Shown piece after piece: positions 55,869-64,000 of a stretch of 64,000 nt of DNA. This stretch comes from Arthrobacter sp. ISL-72 (GTDB lineage Bacteria > Actinomycetota > Actinomycetes > Actinomycetales > Micrococcaceae). The stretch covers positions 276,557 to 340,556 of the forward strand of contig NZ_JAGGPP010000006.1 of assembly GCF_018613755.1 (NCBI RefSeq), written 5' to 3'. Within the stretch, counting starts at the first letter, position 1, and each line of letters opens with the position of its first letter. A model generated the notes under the pieces. It was given only the letters and a program-made list of their open reading frames with translations. It had not been told where the DNA came from and did no database searches. Position numbers and translations under genes: made by a program.

Positions 55869-57596
55869 GTGGCTACTTACACTCAATCCGCACCTGTCGG
55901 GACCCTTGAGGCGCCCGTAGTACCGAAGTCCAAGGGACGCATCGTCGTCAACTGGATCACTTCCACCGACCACAAGACCATCGGGTACATGTACCTGATC
56001 GCGTCCTTCGTGTTCTTCTGCTTCGGCGGCGTCATGGCGCTGCTGATCCGCGCCGAGCTGTTCGAACCCGGGATGCAGATCCTGCAGACCAAGGAGCAGT
56101 ACAACCAGCTGTTCACCATGCACGGCACCGTCATGCTGCTGATGTTCGCGACCCCGCTGTTCGCCGGGTTCGCCAACGTCATCATGCCGCTCCAGATTGG
56201 TGCACCTGACGTCGCGTTCCCGCGGCTGAACGCGCTGGCCTTCTGGTTCTTCCTCTTCGGCTCCACGATCGCAGTCTCCGGCTTCATCACCCCGCAGGGT
56301 GCGGCGTCGTTCGGCTGGTTTGCGTATGCGCCGCTGTCCAACACGACGTTCAGCCCCGGCGTCGGCGGTGACCTCTGGGTCTTCGGCCTCGCGCTCTCCG
56401 GTTTCGGCACCATCCTGGGTGCGGTCAACTTCATCACCACCATCATCTGCATGCGTGCCCCGGGCATGACCATGTGGCGCATGCCGATCTTCACCTGGAA
56501 CACGCTGGTTACCGCCATCCTGGTCCTGATGGCCTTCCCGCCGCTGGCAGCAGCGCTGTTCGCCCTCGGCGCGGACCGCCGCTTCGGTGCCCACATCTTC
56601 GACCCAGAGAACGGCGGTGCCGTCCTCTGGCAGCACCTGTTCTGGTTCTTCGGGCACCCCGAGGTGTACATCATCGCGCTGCCGTTCTTCGGCATCGTCT
56701 CCGAGATCTTCCCGGTCTTCAGCCGCAAGCCGATCTTCGGTTACAAGGGCCTCGTCTACGCAACCATCGCCATCGCGGCGCTTTCCGTGACCGTGTGGGC
56801 GCACCACATGTACGTCACCGGCTCGGTTCTGCTGCCGTTCTTCTCCTTCATGACGATGCTGATCGCCGTGCCCACCGGCGTGAAGTTCTTCAACTGGATC
56901 GGCACCATGTGGAGGGGTTCAATCACCTTCGAAACCCCCATGCTCTGGAGCATCGGCTTCCTGGCCACCTTCCTCTTCGGCGGCCTGACGGGCATCATCC
57001 TCGCTTCACCGCCGCTTGACTTCCACGTCTCGGACTCCTATTTCGTGGTGGCCCACTTCCACTACGTGGTGTTCGGCACCGTCGTGTTCGCCATGTTCGC
57101 GGGCTTCTACTTCTGGTGGCCGAAGTGGACCGGCAAGATGCTCAACGAGCGCCTGGGCAAGATCCACTTCTGGCTCCTGTTCCTCGGCTTCCACGGCACC
57201 TTCCTGATCCAGCACTGGCTGGGCGTCGAGGGCATGCCCCGCCGCTACGCGGACTACCTGGTGGAGGACAACTTCACCTGGATGAACCAGTTCTCCACCA
57301 TCTCCTCGTTCGTGCTGGGTGCCTCCCTGATCCCGTTCTTCTGGAACGTGTACATCACCTGGCGCAGCAACGAAAGGGTGGAAGTGGACGACCCGTGGGG
57401 CTTCGGTGCTTCGCTGGAGTGGGCCACGTCCTGCCCGCCGCCGCGCCACAACTTCACCTCGCTGCCCCGGATCCGTTCGGAGCGGCCCGCCCTGGACCTG
57501 CACCACCCTGAACTTCGCCAGGTCCACACCGTTGAGTCACCCGCTCCCGTAGCCAAGGCACTTGGGAACGCCGACCAGAAGGACACTGCAGAGTGA
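55869..57596 (+). CDS. ctaD: Cytochrome c oxidase subunit I
   Basis: The 575-residue heme-copper oxidase core subunit has twelve membrane helices. The heme a ligand is in [10 protein letters not shown], the CuB His-Tyr pair in [17 protein letters not shown], the CuB histidines in [10 protein letters not shown], and the heme ligands in [15 protein letters not shown]. It reduces oxygen and pumps protons. The GTG at 55869 is ten bases after ctaC; its stop overlaps the subunit IV gene. Confidence 0.97.
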   Translation: MATYTQSAPVGTLEAPVVPKSKGRIVVNWITSTDHKTIGYMYLIASFVFFCFGGVMALLIRAELFEPGMQILQTKEQYNQLFTMHGTVMLLMFATPLFAGFANVIMPLQIGAPDVAFPRLNALAFWFFLFGSTIAVSGFITPQGAASFGWFAYAPLSNTTFSPGVGGDLWVFGLALSGFGTILGAVNFITTIICMRAPGMTMWRMPIFTWNTLVTAILVLMAFPPLAAALFALGADRRFGAHIFDPENGGAVLWQHLFWFFGHPEVYIIALPFFGIVSEIFPVFSRKPIFGYKGLVYATIAIAALSVTVWAHHMYVTGSVLLPFFSFMTMLIAVPTGVKFFNWIGTMWRGSITFETPMLWSIGFLATFLFGGLTGIILASPPLDFHVSDSYFVVAHFHYVVFGTVVFAMFAGFYFWWPKWTGKMLNERLGKIHFWLLFLGFHGTFLIQHWLGVEGMPRRYADYLVEDNFTWMNQFSTISSFVLGASLIPFFWNVYITWRSNERVEVDDPWGFGASLEWATSCPPPRHNFTSLPRIRSERPALDLHHPELRQVHTVESPAPVAKALGNADQKDTAE

Positions 57597-57994
57597 AAAT
57601 CGAATCCTGGATTTTTGGAGCCGGAGTTTTCTTCTTCGTGCCTGTTTCCCTCGTTTACGGCTTCCTGACCAGCTGGTCTGAATGGGTCGGCATCCTTGGC
57701 ATCCTGCTGGTGGGCGGCCTCGCCGGCATGATCGGCGCCTACCTCGGCTTCACGGGCAAGCGCGTCGGCCTGCGTCCTGAGGACCGCAGCGACGCCGAGG
57801 TCCACGAGGGCGCCGGCGAGCAGGGCCACTTCAGCCCCTGGAGCTGGTGGCCGCTGGTCCTGGGCCTGTCCTGCGCAGCGGGCTTCCTGGGCCTGGCAGT
57901 CGGCTTCTGGATCGTCTTCATCGCAGGCGGCCTGGCCGCAGTGGCATTGGTTGGCTGGGTCTTCGAGTACAGCCGGGGCGACCACGCCCACTAG
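57593..57994 (+). CDS. ctaF: Cytochrome c oxidase subunit IV (actinobacterial)
   Basis: The 133-residue protein has four membrane helices ([75 protein letters not shown]) and a short charged loop ([20 protein letters not shown]). The [15 protein letters not shown] opening is typical of actinobacterial CtaF. The GTG overlaps the ctaD stop (GTGA). Confidence 0.94.
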   Translation: MKIESWIFGAGVFFFVPVSLVYGFLTSWSEWVGILGILLVGGLAGMIGAYLGFTGKRVGLRPEDRSDAEVHEGAGEQGHFSPWSWWPLVLGLSCAAGFLGLAVGFWIVFIAGGLAAVALVGWVFEYSRGDHAH

Positions 57995-58010
57995 CCTGAC
58001 CGGCTTTGAG

Positions 58011-58060
58011 AACAACGACGGCGGGGCCTCACCGAAAGGTGAGGCCCCGCCGTCGTTGTT
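58011..58060 (+). terminator. Strong rho-independent terminator after ctaCDF
   Basis: A perfect 23-base stem from AACAACGACGGCGGGG through CCTCACC, loop GAAA, with the complementary arm ending GTCGTTGTT, lies 16 bases after ctaF. It also faces the convergent ptsH gene. Confidence 0.95.
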
Positions 58061-58138
58061 ATGCTTTAAAGTCCTGTCCGGCTGGGAAGGGAAGAAGACC
58101 TGAGGGTAGCTAGGGCGACGGGGTACGCCCCGACCGCC

Positions 58139-58432
58139 TCAGGCGGCTGCTCCTGACTCCAGCAGCAGCGTAAGGCCTTCCAGTGCCGCCTCCGCGGATT
58201 CGAGGCTGTACCGGGCAGGCAGCGCCTCGGCTTCAACCGACAGCTCCACCTCACACCCGCAGTAAAAGTCAGCGGTCATCACCTCGAGCAGGGAGCGTGC
58301 ATCCACGGGCAGGATTCCCTCTTTGCCGATTCTGACCGGCAGCCCGGACTCGGTGACAGCCCGGACAAAGACTGCCGCGGGCCGCGCGTGCAGGCCGATG
58401 GGTGATTGAACGATTGCCTTGCGAACTGGCAA
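58139..58432 (-). CDS. ptsH: Phosphocarrier protein HPr
   Basis: The protein of about 97 residues has the phosphorylated histidine in SPIGLHARPAAVFVRAV and the regulatory-serine region in DARSLLEVMTADFYCGCEVE. It passes phosphate from enzyme I to sugar-specific EII proteins of the PTS. A TTG start at 58432 (after AAAGGAG) gives a normal HPr length; ATG 58468 would add 12 unlikely residues. A dre-like operator and a GntR gene lie upstream. Confidence 0.88.
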   Translation of the reverse strand: MPVRKAIVQSPIGLHARPAAVFVRAVTESGLPVRIGKEGILPVDARSLLEVMTADFYCGCEVELSVEAEALPARYSLESAEAALEGLTLLLESGAAA

Positions 58433-58526
58433 CGGGACTCCTTTGTTCCGACGGGACTCGGCCGTCATGATTCATGCTTGAACAAGCGTAATCGCGGCGT
58501 GTCCAGACGCGGAAACCGGCGCCGCC

Positions 58527-58538
58527 GTGGTCTAGACC
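58527..58538. promoter_or_regulatory. dre-like operator (DasR/NagR site)
   Basis: GTGGTCTAGACC is a perfect palindrome matching the core of the DasR-responsive element (AGTGGTCTAGACCACT). It lies between ptsH and the divergent GntR-family gene, placed to control both. In streptomycetes DasR binds such sites and is released by glucosamine-6-phosphate. Confidence 0.8.
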
Positions 58539-58576
58539 TGACCTCACGTTGCCCTACGCTTAAACCATGAATCTTG

Positions 58577-59386
58577 ATGTGGAACGTTGTTATGGCTGCC
58601 TCTGACGCGAGCAGGATGCTGGGGGAAATCGACCGCACCAGCGGGACGCCCATCTACGTCCAGCTGCGGGAACTCCTGCGGGAGCACATCGTGGCTTCGT
58701 GCCCGCCCGGGTCCGCGCTGCCGTCCGAACGCGACCTCGCGGAAAGGTTCGGCCTCGCCCGCATGACCGTCCGCCAGGCCATCGACGCGCTGGTGGGCGA
58801 GGAAGTCATCGAACGGGTTGTGGGTCTGGGCACTTTCGTCCGGAAGCCCAAGCTTGACCTTCAGGTGAAGCTGACGTCGTACAGCGAGGAAATGCAGCGG
58901 CGTGGCATGGTGCCGGCTGCCAAGGTGCTGAGCTTTGAACAGATCAGCGCTAGTGCGTTCCTGGCCCGTGAGCTGCAGCTGGACGAGGGAACGCCCCTGG
59001 TACGCTTCCGGCGCCTCCTGCTGGCTGACAACGAACCCATGAGCGTCGACGAGAACTTCATCCCCGCCCATCGCGTTCCAGGCCTGCTGGACGGCGAACC
59101 GCCGACGTCGCTGTACAACGTCCTGAGTGAACGCTTCGGACTGGTGATGGAGTGGGGCGAAGACATGATCGAGGCCACTGCTGCCTCGCCGTCCACCGCC
59201 AGGCTGCTCAACGTCGACGTCGGATCCCCGCTGCTCAAGATCCAGCGGCATGCCTTTGTTGCCCGCCAGATGGTGGACTATTCCGTGTCGTACTACCGCG
59301 CCGACCGCTACAAGCTCTGGGTGCCGCTGCAGCGTCCCGGCGTCCGGCCCACACGCAACTACGCCTCCGGCTACAGGAACCAGTAA
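58577..59386 (+). CDS. GntR/HutC-family regulator, DasR/NagR-like
   Basis: The protein of about 269 residues has an N-terminal winged helix (IYVQLRELLREHIVASCPPG, LPSERDLAERFGLARMTVRQ) and a C-terminal UTRA ligand-binding domain (TPLVRFRRLLLADNEPMSVD, YSVSYYRADRYKLWVPLQRP). It is divergent from ptsH with a dre-like site between, so it probably senses an amino-sugar phosphate and controls PTS genes and itself. The start is uncertain (TTG 58574, ATG 58577 or ATG 58592). Confidence 0.88.
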   Translation: MWNVVMAASDASRMLGEIDRTSGTPIYVQLRELLREHIVASCPPGSALPSERDLAERFGLARMTVRQAIDALVGEEVIERVVGLGTFVRKPKLDLQVKLTSYSEEMQRRGMVPAAKVLSFEQISASAFLARELQLDEGTPLVRFRRLLLADNEPMSVDENFIPAHRVPGLLDGEPPTSLYNVLSERFGLVMEWGEDMIEATAASPSTARLLNVDVGSPLLKIQRHAFVARQMVDYSVSYYRADRYKLWVPLQRPGVRPTRNYASGYRNQ

Positions 59387-59392
59387 GAAGCA

Positions 59393-59433
59393 ACAGAAGA
59401 GGCCCGGTCCTTATCGGACCGGGCCTCTTCTGT
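59393..59433. terminator. Bidirectional terminator between gntR and qcrB
   Basis: An 18-base perfect stem (ACAGAAGAGGCCCGGTCC and its complement) with loop TTATC and a TTTA tail lies between the convergent regulator and qcrB genes. Confidence 0.93.
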
Positions 59434-59452
59434 TTATGCGGTGAAGTTCGAA

Positions 59453-61138
59453 CTAGTGGCTGAGCGTCCTCTGTGCCTCAGCTGATTCGACGGCCTCGTG
59501 CTGGCCGTGGTGGCCATGGGCCGCCTCGAGTTCAGCAGGCGCTGCGGGGGCAACGCGGTCCTCGAAGAACCAGCGGGAGAGCGCTGCCCGGCGCTTTTCC
59601 TTGCGCGTAACGATGCCGTGTTCGTTGGGAACCGCGGGCAGCGGTACCGGGGACTCAAAGCCGACCAGCTTATAGCGCTTGTACTCGTCCAGCGGGGCGT
59701 GTACCTCGATGAACTCACCGTGCGGCAGGCGGACGATGCGGCCGGTCTCACGGCCGTGCAGTGCGATTTCGCGGTCCTTGCGCTGCAGGGCCAGAGCCAC
59801 GCGCTTGGTCACGGCGAACGCGATGAACGGGCCCACGAAGAACAGTGCGCGCAGCCAGTACGTGACGTCGTTCAGTGCAACGTGGAAGTGCGTTGCAATG
59901 AGGTCCGAGCCAGCGGCTGCCCACATGACGCAGTACCAGGTGAAGCCGGCTACACCGATGGCAGTACGCGTCGGAGCGTTCCGCGGGCGGTCCAGGACAT
60001 GGTGCTCACGGTCGTCCTTGGTGATCCAGCGTTCAATCCACGGGTAGGTGAACAGCACGGTAAAGATGATGCCGGCCGGAACGAGCGCCGGAAGCAGCAC
60101 GTTCAGTGTGAGGACTTGCCCGAAGATGATGTATTCGAAGTGGAAATCGCTAATGACACCCGGCATCAGGCGCAAGGCGCCGTCCACAAACCCGATGTAC
60201 CAGTCCGGCTGGGTTCCAGCGGAAACCGGCGAGGGGTCGTAAGGTCCGTAGTTCCAGATCGGGTTGATCGTAAAGAAGGCAGCCATTAGGGCCACGACGC
60301 CGAACACGATGAAGAAGAAGCCGCCAGCCTTGGCCGCGTAGACCGGACCGAGGGGGTAGCCGACGACGTTGCCGTCGTTGCGTCCGGGGCCGGGGTACTG
60401 GGTGTGCTTGTGCACAACCACCATGAACAGGTGAAGGACGATCATCAGCAGGATGAGTGCCGGCACCAGGAGGATGTGCAGCATGTACAGGCGGCCGATG
60501 ATCACGGAGCCCGGGAATTCCCCGCCGAACAGGAAGAACGAAATGTACGTTCCAATAACCGGGATGGACTTGATGACACCGTCGATGATGCGCAGGCCGT
60601 TGCCGGAGAGCAGGTCATCGGGGAGCGAGTAACCGGTGAAGCCTGCGGCCATGGAGAGGATAAGCAGGACGCCGCCCACCACCCAGTTCATTTCGCGGGG
60701 CTTGCGGAAAGCGCCCGTGAAAAATACGCGGAGCATGTGCACCGAGAGCGAGGCAACGAACAACAGTGCCGACCAGTGGTGAACCTGGCGCATGAACAGG
60801 CCGCCGCGGACATCGAAGGAGATGTCCAGCGATGAGCTATAGGCGACCGACATTTCGACATTCTTTAAGGGCGTGTAGGAGCCCGCATAGTGCGTTTCCG
60901 CCATGGACGGATCGAAGAAGAACGTCAGGAAGGTGCCGGAGAGCAGCAGGATGACGAAGGAGTAGAGGGCAACTTCGCCGAACATGAACGACCAGTGGTC
61001 CGGGAAGACCTTCCGGCCGAATTCGCGGAGGATCCCTGAACCGCCGACGCGCTGGTCAACGAAGTCGGTAATGCGGCCGCCTTTGGTTTTGGCGACGAAG
61101 GCGGGGGCATTAGCTGTTGATGTTGCGCTCATGCTCAT
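59453..61138 (-). CDS. qcrB: Menaquinol-cytochrome c reductase cytochrome b subunit
   Basis: The protein of about 561 residues has eight membrane helices of cytochrome b. The heme-ligand histidines are in MRQVHHWSALLFVASLSVHM and ILLVPALILLMIVLHLFMVV (with VHKHTQ), and the PxWY-type segment is GTQPDWYIGFVDGALR. The long C-terminal extension is typical of actinobacteria. ATG at 61138 (GGGAG upstream) or 61132 could be the start; either overlaps the end of qcrA. Confidence 0.95.
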   Translation of the reverse strand: MSMSATSTANAPAFVAKTKGGRITDFVDQRVGGSGILREFGRKVFPDHWSFMFGEVALYSFVILLLSGTFLTFFFDPSMAETHYAGSYTPLKNVEMSVAYSSSLDISFDVRGGLFMRQVHHWSALLFVASLSVHMLRVFFTGAFRKPREMNWVVGGVLLILSMAAGFTGYSLPDDLLSGNGLRIIDGVIKSIPVIGTYISFFLFGGEFPGSVIIGRLYMLHILLVPALILLMIVLHLFMVVVHKHTQYPGPGRNDGNVVGYPLGPVYAAKAGGFFFIVFGVVALMAAFFTINPIWNYGPYDPSPVSAGTQPDWYIGFVDGALRLMPGVISDFHFEYIIFGQVLTLNVLLPALVPAGIIFTVLFTYPWIERWITKDDREHHVLDRPRNAPTRTAIGVAGFTWYCVMWAAAGSDLIATHFHVALNDVTYWLRALFFVGPFIAFAVTKRVALALQRKDREIALHGRETGRIVRLPHGEFIEVHAPLDEYKRYKLVGFESPVPLPAVPNEHGIVTRKEKRRAALSRWFFEDRVAPAAPAELEAAHGHHGQHEAVESAEAQRTLSH

Positions 61139-62180
61139 CACGCTCCCAGTAACTCGGTCCTACGGGTTCTTTGAAGTCGCTGGTGGCGACCAGGTAGCCC
61201 TCGGCGTCAACTGCGATGGGCAGCTGGGGGAGAGGCCGGCTGGCCGGGCCAAAGATAACCTTGCATTCCTGGGTCAGGTCGAAGGTTGACTGGTGGCACG
61301 GGCACAGCAGGTGGTGGGTCTGTTGCTCGTACAGGGCAACAGGGCAACCAACGTGGGTGCAGATCTTCGAGTAGGCAACAATGCCGTTGTAGCTCCAGTC
61401 CTCGCGTCCCGCGGAGGGCTTGAGGGACTCGGGGTTGAGGCGCATGAGCAGAACAACGGCCTTGGCCTTTTCGTTCAGCTTGCCTTCATGCAGTTCGTTG
61501 AGGCCTTCCGGAATCACGTGGAAAGCCGAACCGATAGTGACGTCCGAAGCCTTGATCGGCGTGCCATCGGGGTCGCGGGTGAGGCGCTTGAGCTTGCCTT
61601 CCTGCGGAGCCCACATGGTGTGCGCCAGTGTGTTGTCCGGACGGGGACCGAGGTCGCCGAAGACGGCCAGTGCCGGCAGGGGAGCCAGTGCTACTGCGCC
61701 GAGGAGGGTGTTGCGGATCAGCGGCCGGCGCTTGATTCCGGTTTCCTCCACGATGTCATCCACGATGCGGACGGCCGCCTGACGGTCATCCTCCGTGCGG
61801 ATGGCATGGCGCTCTTCCGAAACCTCGTGGTCCGGCATCAGGGCCTTGGCCCAGTGGACGATGCCGGTGCCGATGCCGAGCATGGCAAAGGCGGTGCCGA
61901 TCCCCAGCAGGGCATTCTGCAGCCGGATAGTGGCGATCGTGGAGTCAGGTCCAAGATCGATGGCGAAGTACGCCACCAGGAAGATCACGGTGCCCACAAC
62001 TGAGCTGCCGAAGAGAACGGCAACCTGCCGTTCTGCACGCTTTGCGGCCTTCGGGTCCGTGTCAGCCAGGCGCAAACGATGCGGAGGAAGTCCAGGATCC
62101 TGGAACTTCTCCACCTCATTCTGACCAGCCGTAGCTACGGTGCCCGAGTGGTTCGGACTGCCGTCACTATGGTTGCCCAT
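61110..62180 (-). CDS. qcrA: Menaquinol-cytochrome c reductase Rieske iron-sulfur subunit
   Basis: The protein of about 356 residues has the Rieske cluster motifs CTHVGCPVAL and CPCHQSTFDL, with the cysteines and histidines that bind 2Fe-2S. It has three membrane helices near the N-terminus (GTVIFLVAYFAIDLG; GIGTAFAMLGIGTGIVHWAK; NTLLGAVALAPLPALAVFGD), the actinobacterial arrangement. The ATG at 62180, with GAGG upstream, is preferred over 62192. Confidence 0.95.
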   Translation of the reverse strand: MGNHSDGSPNHSGTVATAGQNEVEKFQDPGLPPHRLRLADTDPKAAKRAERQVAVLFGSSVVGTVIFLVAYFAIDLGPDSTIATIRLQNALLGIGTAFAMLGIGTGIVHWAKALMPDHEVSEERHAIRTEDDRQAAVRIVDDIVEETGIKRRPLIRNTLLGAVALAPLPALAVFGDLGPRPDNTLAHTMWAPQEGKLKRLTRDPDGTPIKASDVTIGSAFHVIPEGLNELHEGKLNEKAKAVVLLMRLNPESLKPSAGREDWSYNGIVAYSKICTHVGCPVALYEQQTHHLLCPCHQSTFDLTQECKVIFGPASRPLPQLPIAVDAEGYLVATSDFKEPVGPSYWERDEHERNINS

Positions 62181-62279
62181 AATTCGCCTCATCCTTCTCT
62201 CGTCCCGGCCAACGCCGGGTTAGTTTTCAATTCCATACTGCTGACTCGTCAGCAGGAGTTCTTACAGTTGCGGACGCTG

Positions 62280-63068
62280 CTAGGAGGTCCGGGAGGTCAG
62301 CCAGATCGTGAAGGCGATGATCACGCCCAGGCCGGCGATCCAGACAAACAGACCTTCGGAGACCGGACCCAGCGCACCGAGGTCGGCACCGCCTGGCGAA
62401 CCGTTGGCTTCGATCTGCTTGAGGAAGGTGATGATGTCGCGCTTGCCTTCAGGGGAGACGTTGGCGTCGTTGAAGACCGGCATGTTCTGCGGGCCGGTGA
62501 CCATCGCTTCGTAGATGTGCTTCTCGGAAACATCCGCAAGGGCCGGGGCAAACTTGCCGCGCGTCAGTGCACCGCCGGCAGCAGCTGCGTTGTGGCACAT
62601 GGCACAGTTCACGCGGAAGAGCTCGCCGCCTTCGGCAGCATTCCCCTGTGCGTCCAGAAGTTCCTCGGAGGGGATGGACGGGCCAGGCCCGAGCGAAGCG
62701 ACATAAGAGGAGAGCTGGTGGGTCTGTTCCTCGTTGAACTGTCCGGGCTTCTTGTAAGCCTGCGGGCCGTTCATCTGCATGGGCATACGCCCGGTGCCCA
62801 CCTGGAAGTCAACGGCAGCAGCGCCGACGCCTACAAGTGAAGGTCCGTCCTTGGTTCCGCTTGCACCCATGCCGTGGCAGGTGGCGCAGTTGGCGGCGAA
62901 AAGCTTACCGCCCTCTTCAGTGTCGTTTGCACTGAAGCTGGTGGTGGAAGCCTTGGCCTCGTTGACGGTGGTGGCAACGGCGTACAGCCCACCAGTGATG
63001 AGGAGGCCCATCAGCAGCAGCGCAATGGCTGCCAGGGGGTGTCGTCGCTTCTGCGAGAGTGCCTTCAC
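62280..63068 (-). CDS. qcrC: Menaquinol-cytochrome c reductase diheme cytochrome c subunit
   Basis: The 262-residue protein has an N-terminal anchor (HPLAAIALLLMGLLITGGLY), two c-type heme sites (FAANCATCHGMGASG and RVNCAMCHNAAAAGG) with their distal methionines in GRMPMQMNGP and PQNMPVFND, and a C-terminal membrane helix (VWIAGLGVIIAFTIWL). This diheme subunit passes electrons straight to cytochrome aa3 within the actinobacterial bcc-aa3 supercomplex. Confidence 0.95.
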   Translation of the reverse strand: MKALSQKRRHPLAAIALLLMGLLITGGLYAVATTVNEAKASTTSFSANDTEEGGKLFAANCATCHGMGASGTKDGPSLVGVGAAAVDFQVGTGRMPMQMNGPQAYKKPGQFNEEQTHQLSSYVASLGPGPSIPSEELLDAQGNAAEGGELFRVNCAMCHNAAAAGGALTRGKFAPALADVSEKHIYEAMVTGPQNMPVFNDANVSPEGKRDIITFLKQIEANGSPGGADLGALGPVSEGLFVWIAGLGVIIAFTIWLTSRTS

Positions 63069-63155
63069 GTGGTGGTTCCTTTATTCGATCCTGCGTCGGC
63101 TCCTGGAGCCGCTTCTTGAAATTCTGCCTCTTGTAGAAAAAGAGTCAAGTCAGGG

Positions 63156-63794
63156 CTACCTGAGGACGTAGATGACCAGGAAAAGGCCGATCCACACAAC
63201 GTCGACGAAGTGCCAGTAGTACGAGGTGACAATCGCGGAGGTGGCTTCGAAGTGACCAAACTTCTTGGCGGCGAACGAACGGCCGATGATGAAGAGGAAG
63301 GCGATGAGGCCGCCGATGACGTGCAGGCCGTGGAAGCCCGTGGTCATGTAGAAGGCGGAGCCGTAAGCGTTCGACGACAGCGACACATGCTCCGAAACCA
63401 GCATGGCGTATTCAGTGGCCTGGCCGGCTACGAAGAATGAGCCCATCAGGAAGGTTAGGGCGAACCATTGGTTCATTCCCCAACGCGTGAATGCAAGGGG
63501 GCCGCCGGTGCGGCGCGGCTGGAGCCGCTCAGCGGCGAATACGCCCATCTGGCAAGTGAATGAACTTGCCACGAGGACGATGGTGTTTACGAGCGCAAAG
63601 GGGAAGTTGAGCTTTGCTGTCTCCTCGGCCCACATCTGTCCGGAAGTCGAACGGAGTGTGAAGTACATGGCGAAGAGACCGGCGAAGAACATCAACTCAC
63701 TGGACAGCCACACAACGGTTCCTACGGAAACCATATTCGGGCGGTTCAGCGTCGGGTGCGCCGGGGTACTGGGGGCATGGGTCGCAGATGTCAC
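63156..63794 (-). CDS. ctaE: Cytochrome c oxidase subunit III
   Basis: The protein of about 212 residues has five membrane helices, with [40 protein letters not shown] and the C-terminal [20 protein letters not shown] characteristic of subunit III. The GTG at 63794 gives [20 protein letters not shown], the typical short N-terminus; the frame is open upstream without family resemblance. It is the first gene of ctaE-qcrC-qcrA-qcrB, which with ctaCDF encodes the bcc-aa3 pathway. Confidence 0.94.
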   Translation of the reverse strand: MTSATHAPSTPAHPTLNRPNMVSVGTVVWLSSELMFFAGLFAMYFTLRSTSGQMWAEETAKLNFPFALVNTIVLVASSFTCQMGVFAAERLQPRRTGGPLAFTRWGMNQWFALTFLMGSFFVAGQATEYAMLVSEHVSLSSNAYGSAFYMTTGFHGLHVIGGLIAFLFIIGRSFAAKKFGHFEATSAIVTSYYWHFVDVVWIGLFLVIYVLR

Positions 63795-63942
63795 ATAGAC
63801 ATTATGTCTGTAAAAGTTCCTCCTGCCCAATGCAAACCGCCTTTTGCGGGGACTTTTTCTACAAAGACGCGAAATCGCGCGGAAAAGTTCCCGGACCGGT
63901 TCATATTGGTCATCCGGGTGCACGCCTCGATAGCATCAGGAG

Positions 63943-64000
63943 GTGACTTCACAGGCATCAGCACAGGCAGCCGGCAACACTTGGCCGCGGATCATTTCGG
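63943..64000 (+). CDS. trpD: Anthranilate phosphoribosyltransferase, start only
   Basis: A GTG at 63943 opens TSQASAQAAGNTWPRIIS, which resembles the N-terminus of trpD in Arthrobacter relatives, where the gene is commonly divergent from ctaE. The gene runs off the window end. The AGGAG directly abuts the GTG, so spacing is unusual, but an in-frame TAG at 63931-63933 rules out an earlier start. Confidence 0.55.
   Translation, partial: MTSQASAQAAGNTWPRIIS

Noticed and set aside
55851..56807. 318-codon minus-strand frame
   Set aside because: It is antisense to ctaD, with low-complexity charged content.

Overview
The window looks like chromosome of a high-GC actinobacterium of the Micrococcaceae (Arthrobacter/Pseudarthrobacter type). 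The grounds are the GC-rich codon use with many GTG starts, a conserved actinobacterial gene order (rpsT-lepA-hemW-hrcA-dnaJ-rsmE-phoH-ybeY-CBS protein-era, recO-uppS, the actinobacterial qcrCAB/ctaCDF/ctaE respiratory genes beside trpD), a mycothiol-type arsenate reductase, and family matches. No database was searched; all identifications are by inspection.

Bases 1 to about 22,330 are accessory DNA. They are bounded by a near-perfect direct repeat (copy A 1-306, copy B 22097-22334) whose right copy cuts into comEC. The region mixes intact genes with many decayed ones: a betaine/proline-type ABC transporter (1073-5159), a decayed VIT-type gene joined to a matrixin-type protease tail, a cold-shock gene, a decayed coiled-coil gene, and fragments of a TniB-like ATPase, FAH hydrolase, EcsC, DUF6504-like proteins, kinases and a GNAT enzyme.

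The centrepiece is a fluoride-response island at 8.8-15.2 kb. A fluoride (crcB-motif) riboswitch at 14075-14171 (minus strand) precedes a tightly packed operon: phosphoglycerate mutase, enolase, universal stress protein, CrcB, CrcB, MFS transporter. Enolase is the classic fluoride target, so export and target replacement are combined. A second fluoride riboswitch (15092-15179) precedes an unrecognised Cys/His-rich protein gene that carries a frameshift. Both riboswitches end in hairpins that sequester the ribosome binding site, with different but still complementary arms. A divergent CrcB-like membrane protein (8796-9170) converges on the operon.

From about 22.3 kb onward the window is mostly housekeeping: a truncated comEC, holA, rpsT, a MazF/PemK-type protein, lepA, hemW, the CIRCE-controlled hrcA-dnaJ-rsmE cluster, phoH-ybeY-CBS protein-era, and an LCP cell-wall ligase. 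A small arsenic cluster (41.5-44.0 kb) holds an ArsR-phosphatase fusion, a mycothiol-type ArsC, an aquaporin-family channel and a DinB-like protein. After it come an M13 peptidase, leuA behind a leucine-codon leader peptide, recO, uppS, pyrD, an M20 peptidase, an IscA/ErpA-type Fe-S protein, cytochrome oxidase ctaCDF, an HPr/GntR pair sharing a dre-like operator, qcrCAB-ctaE, and the start of trpD.
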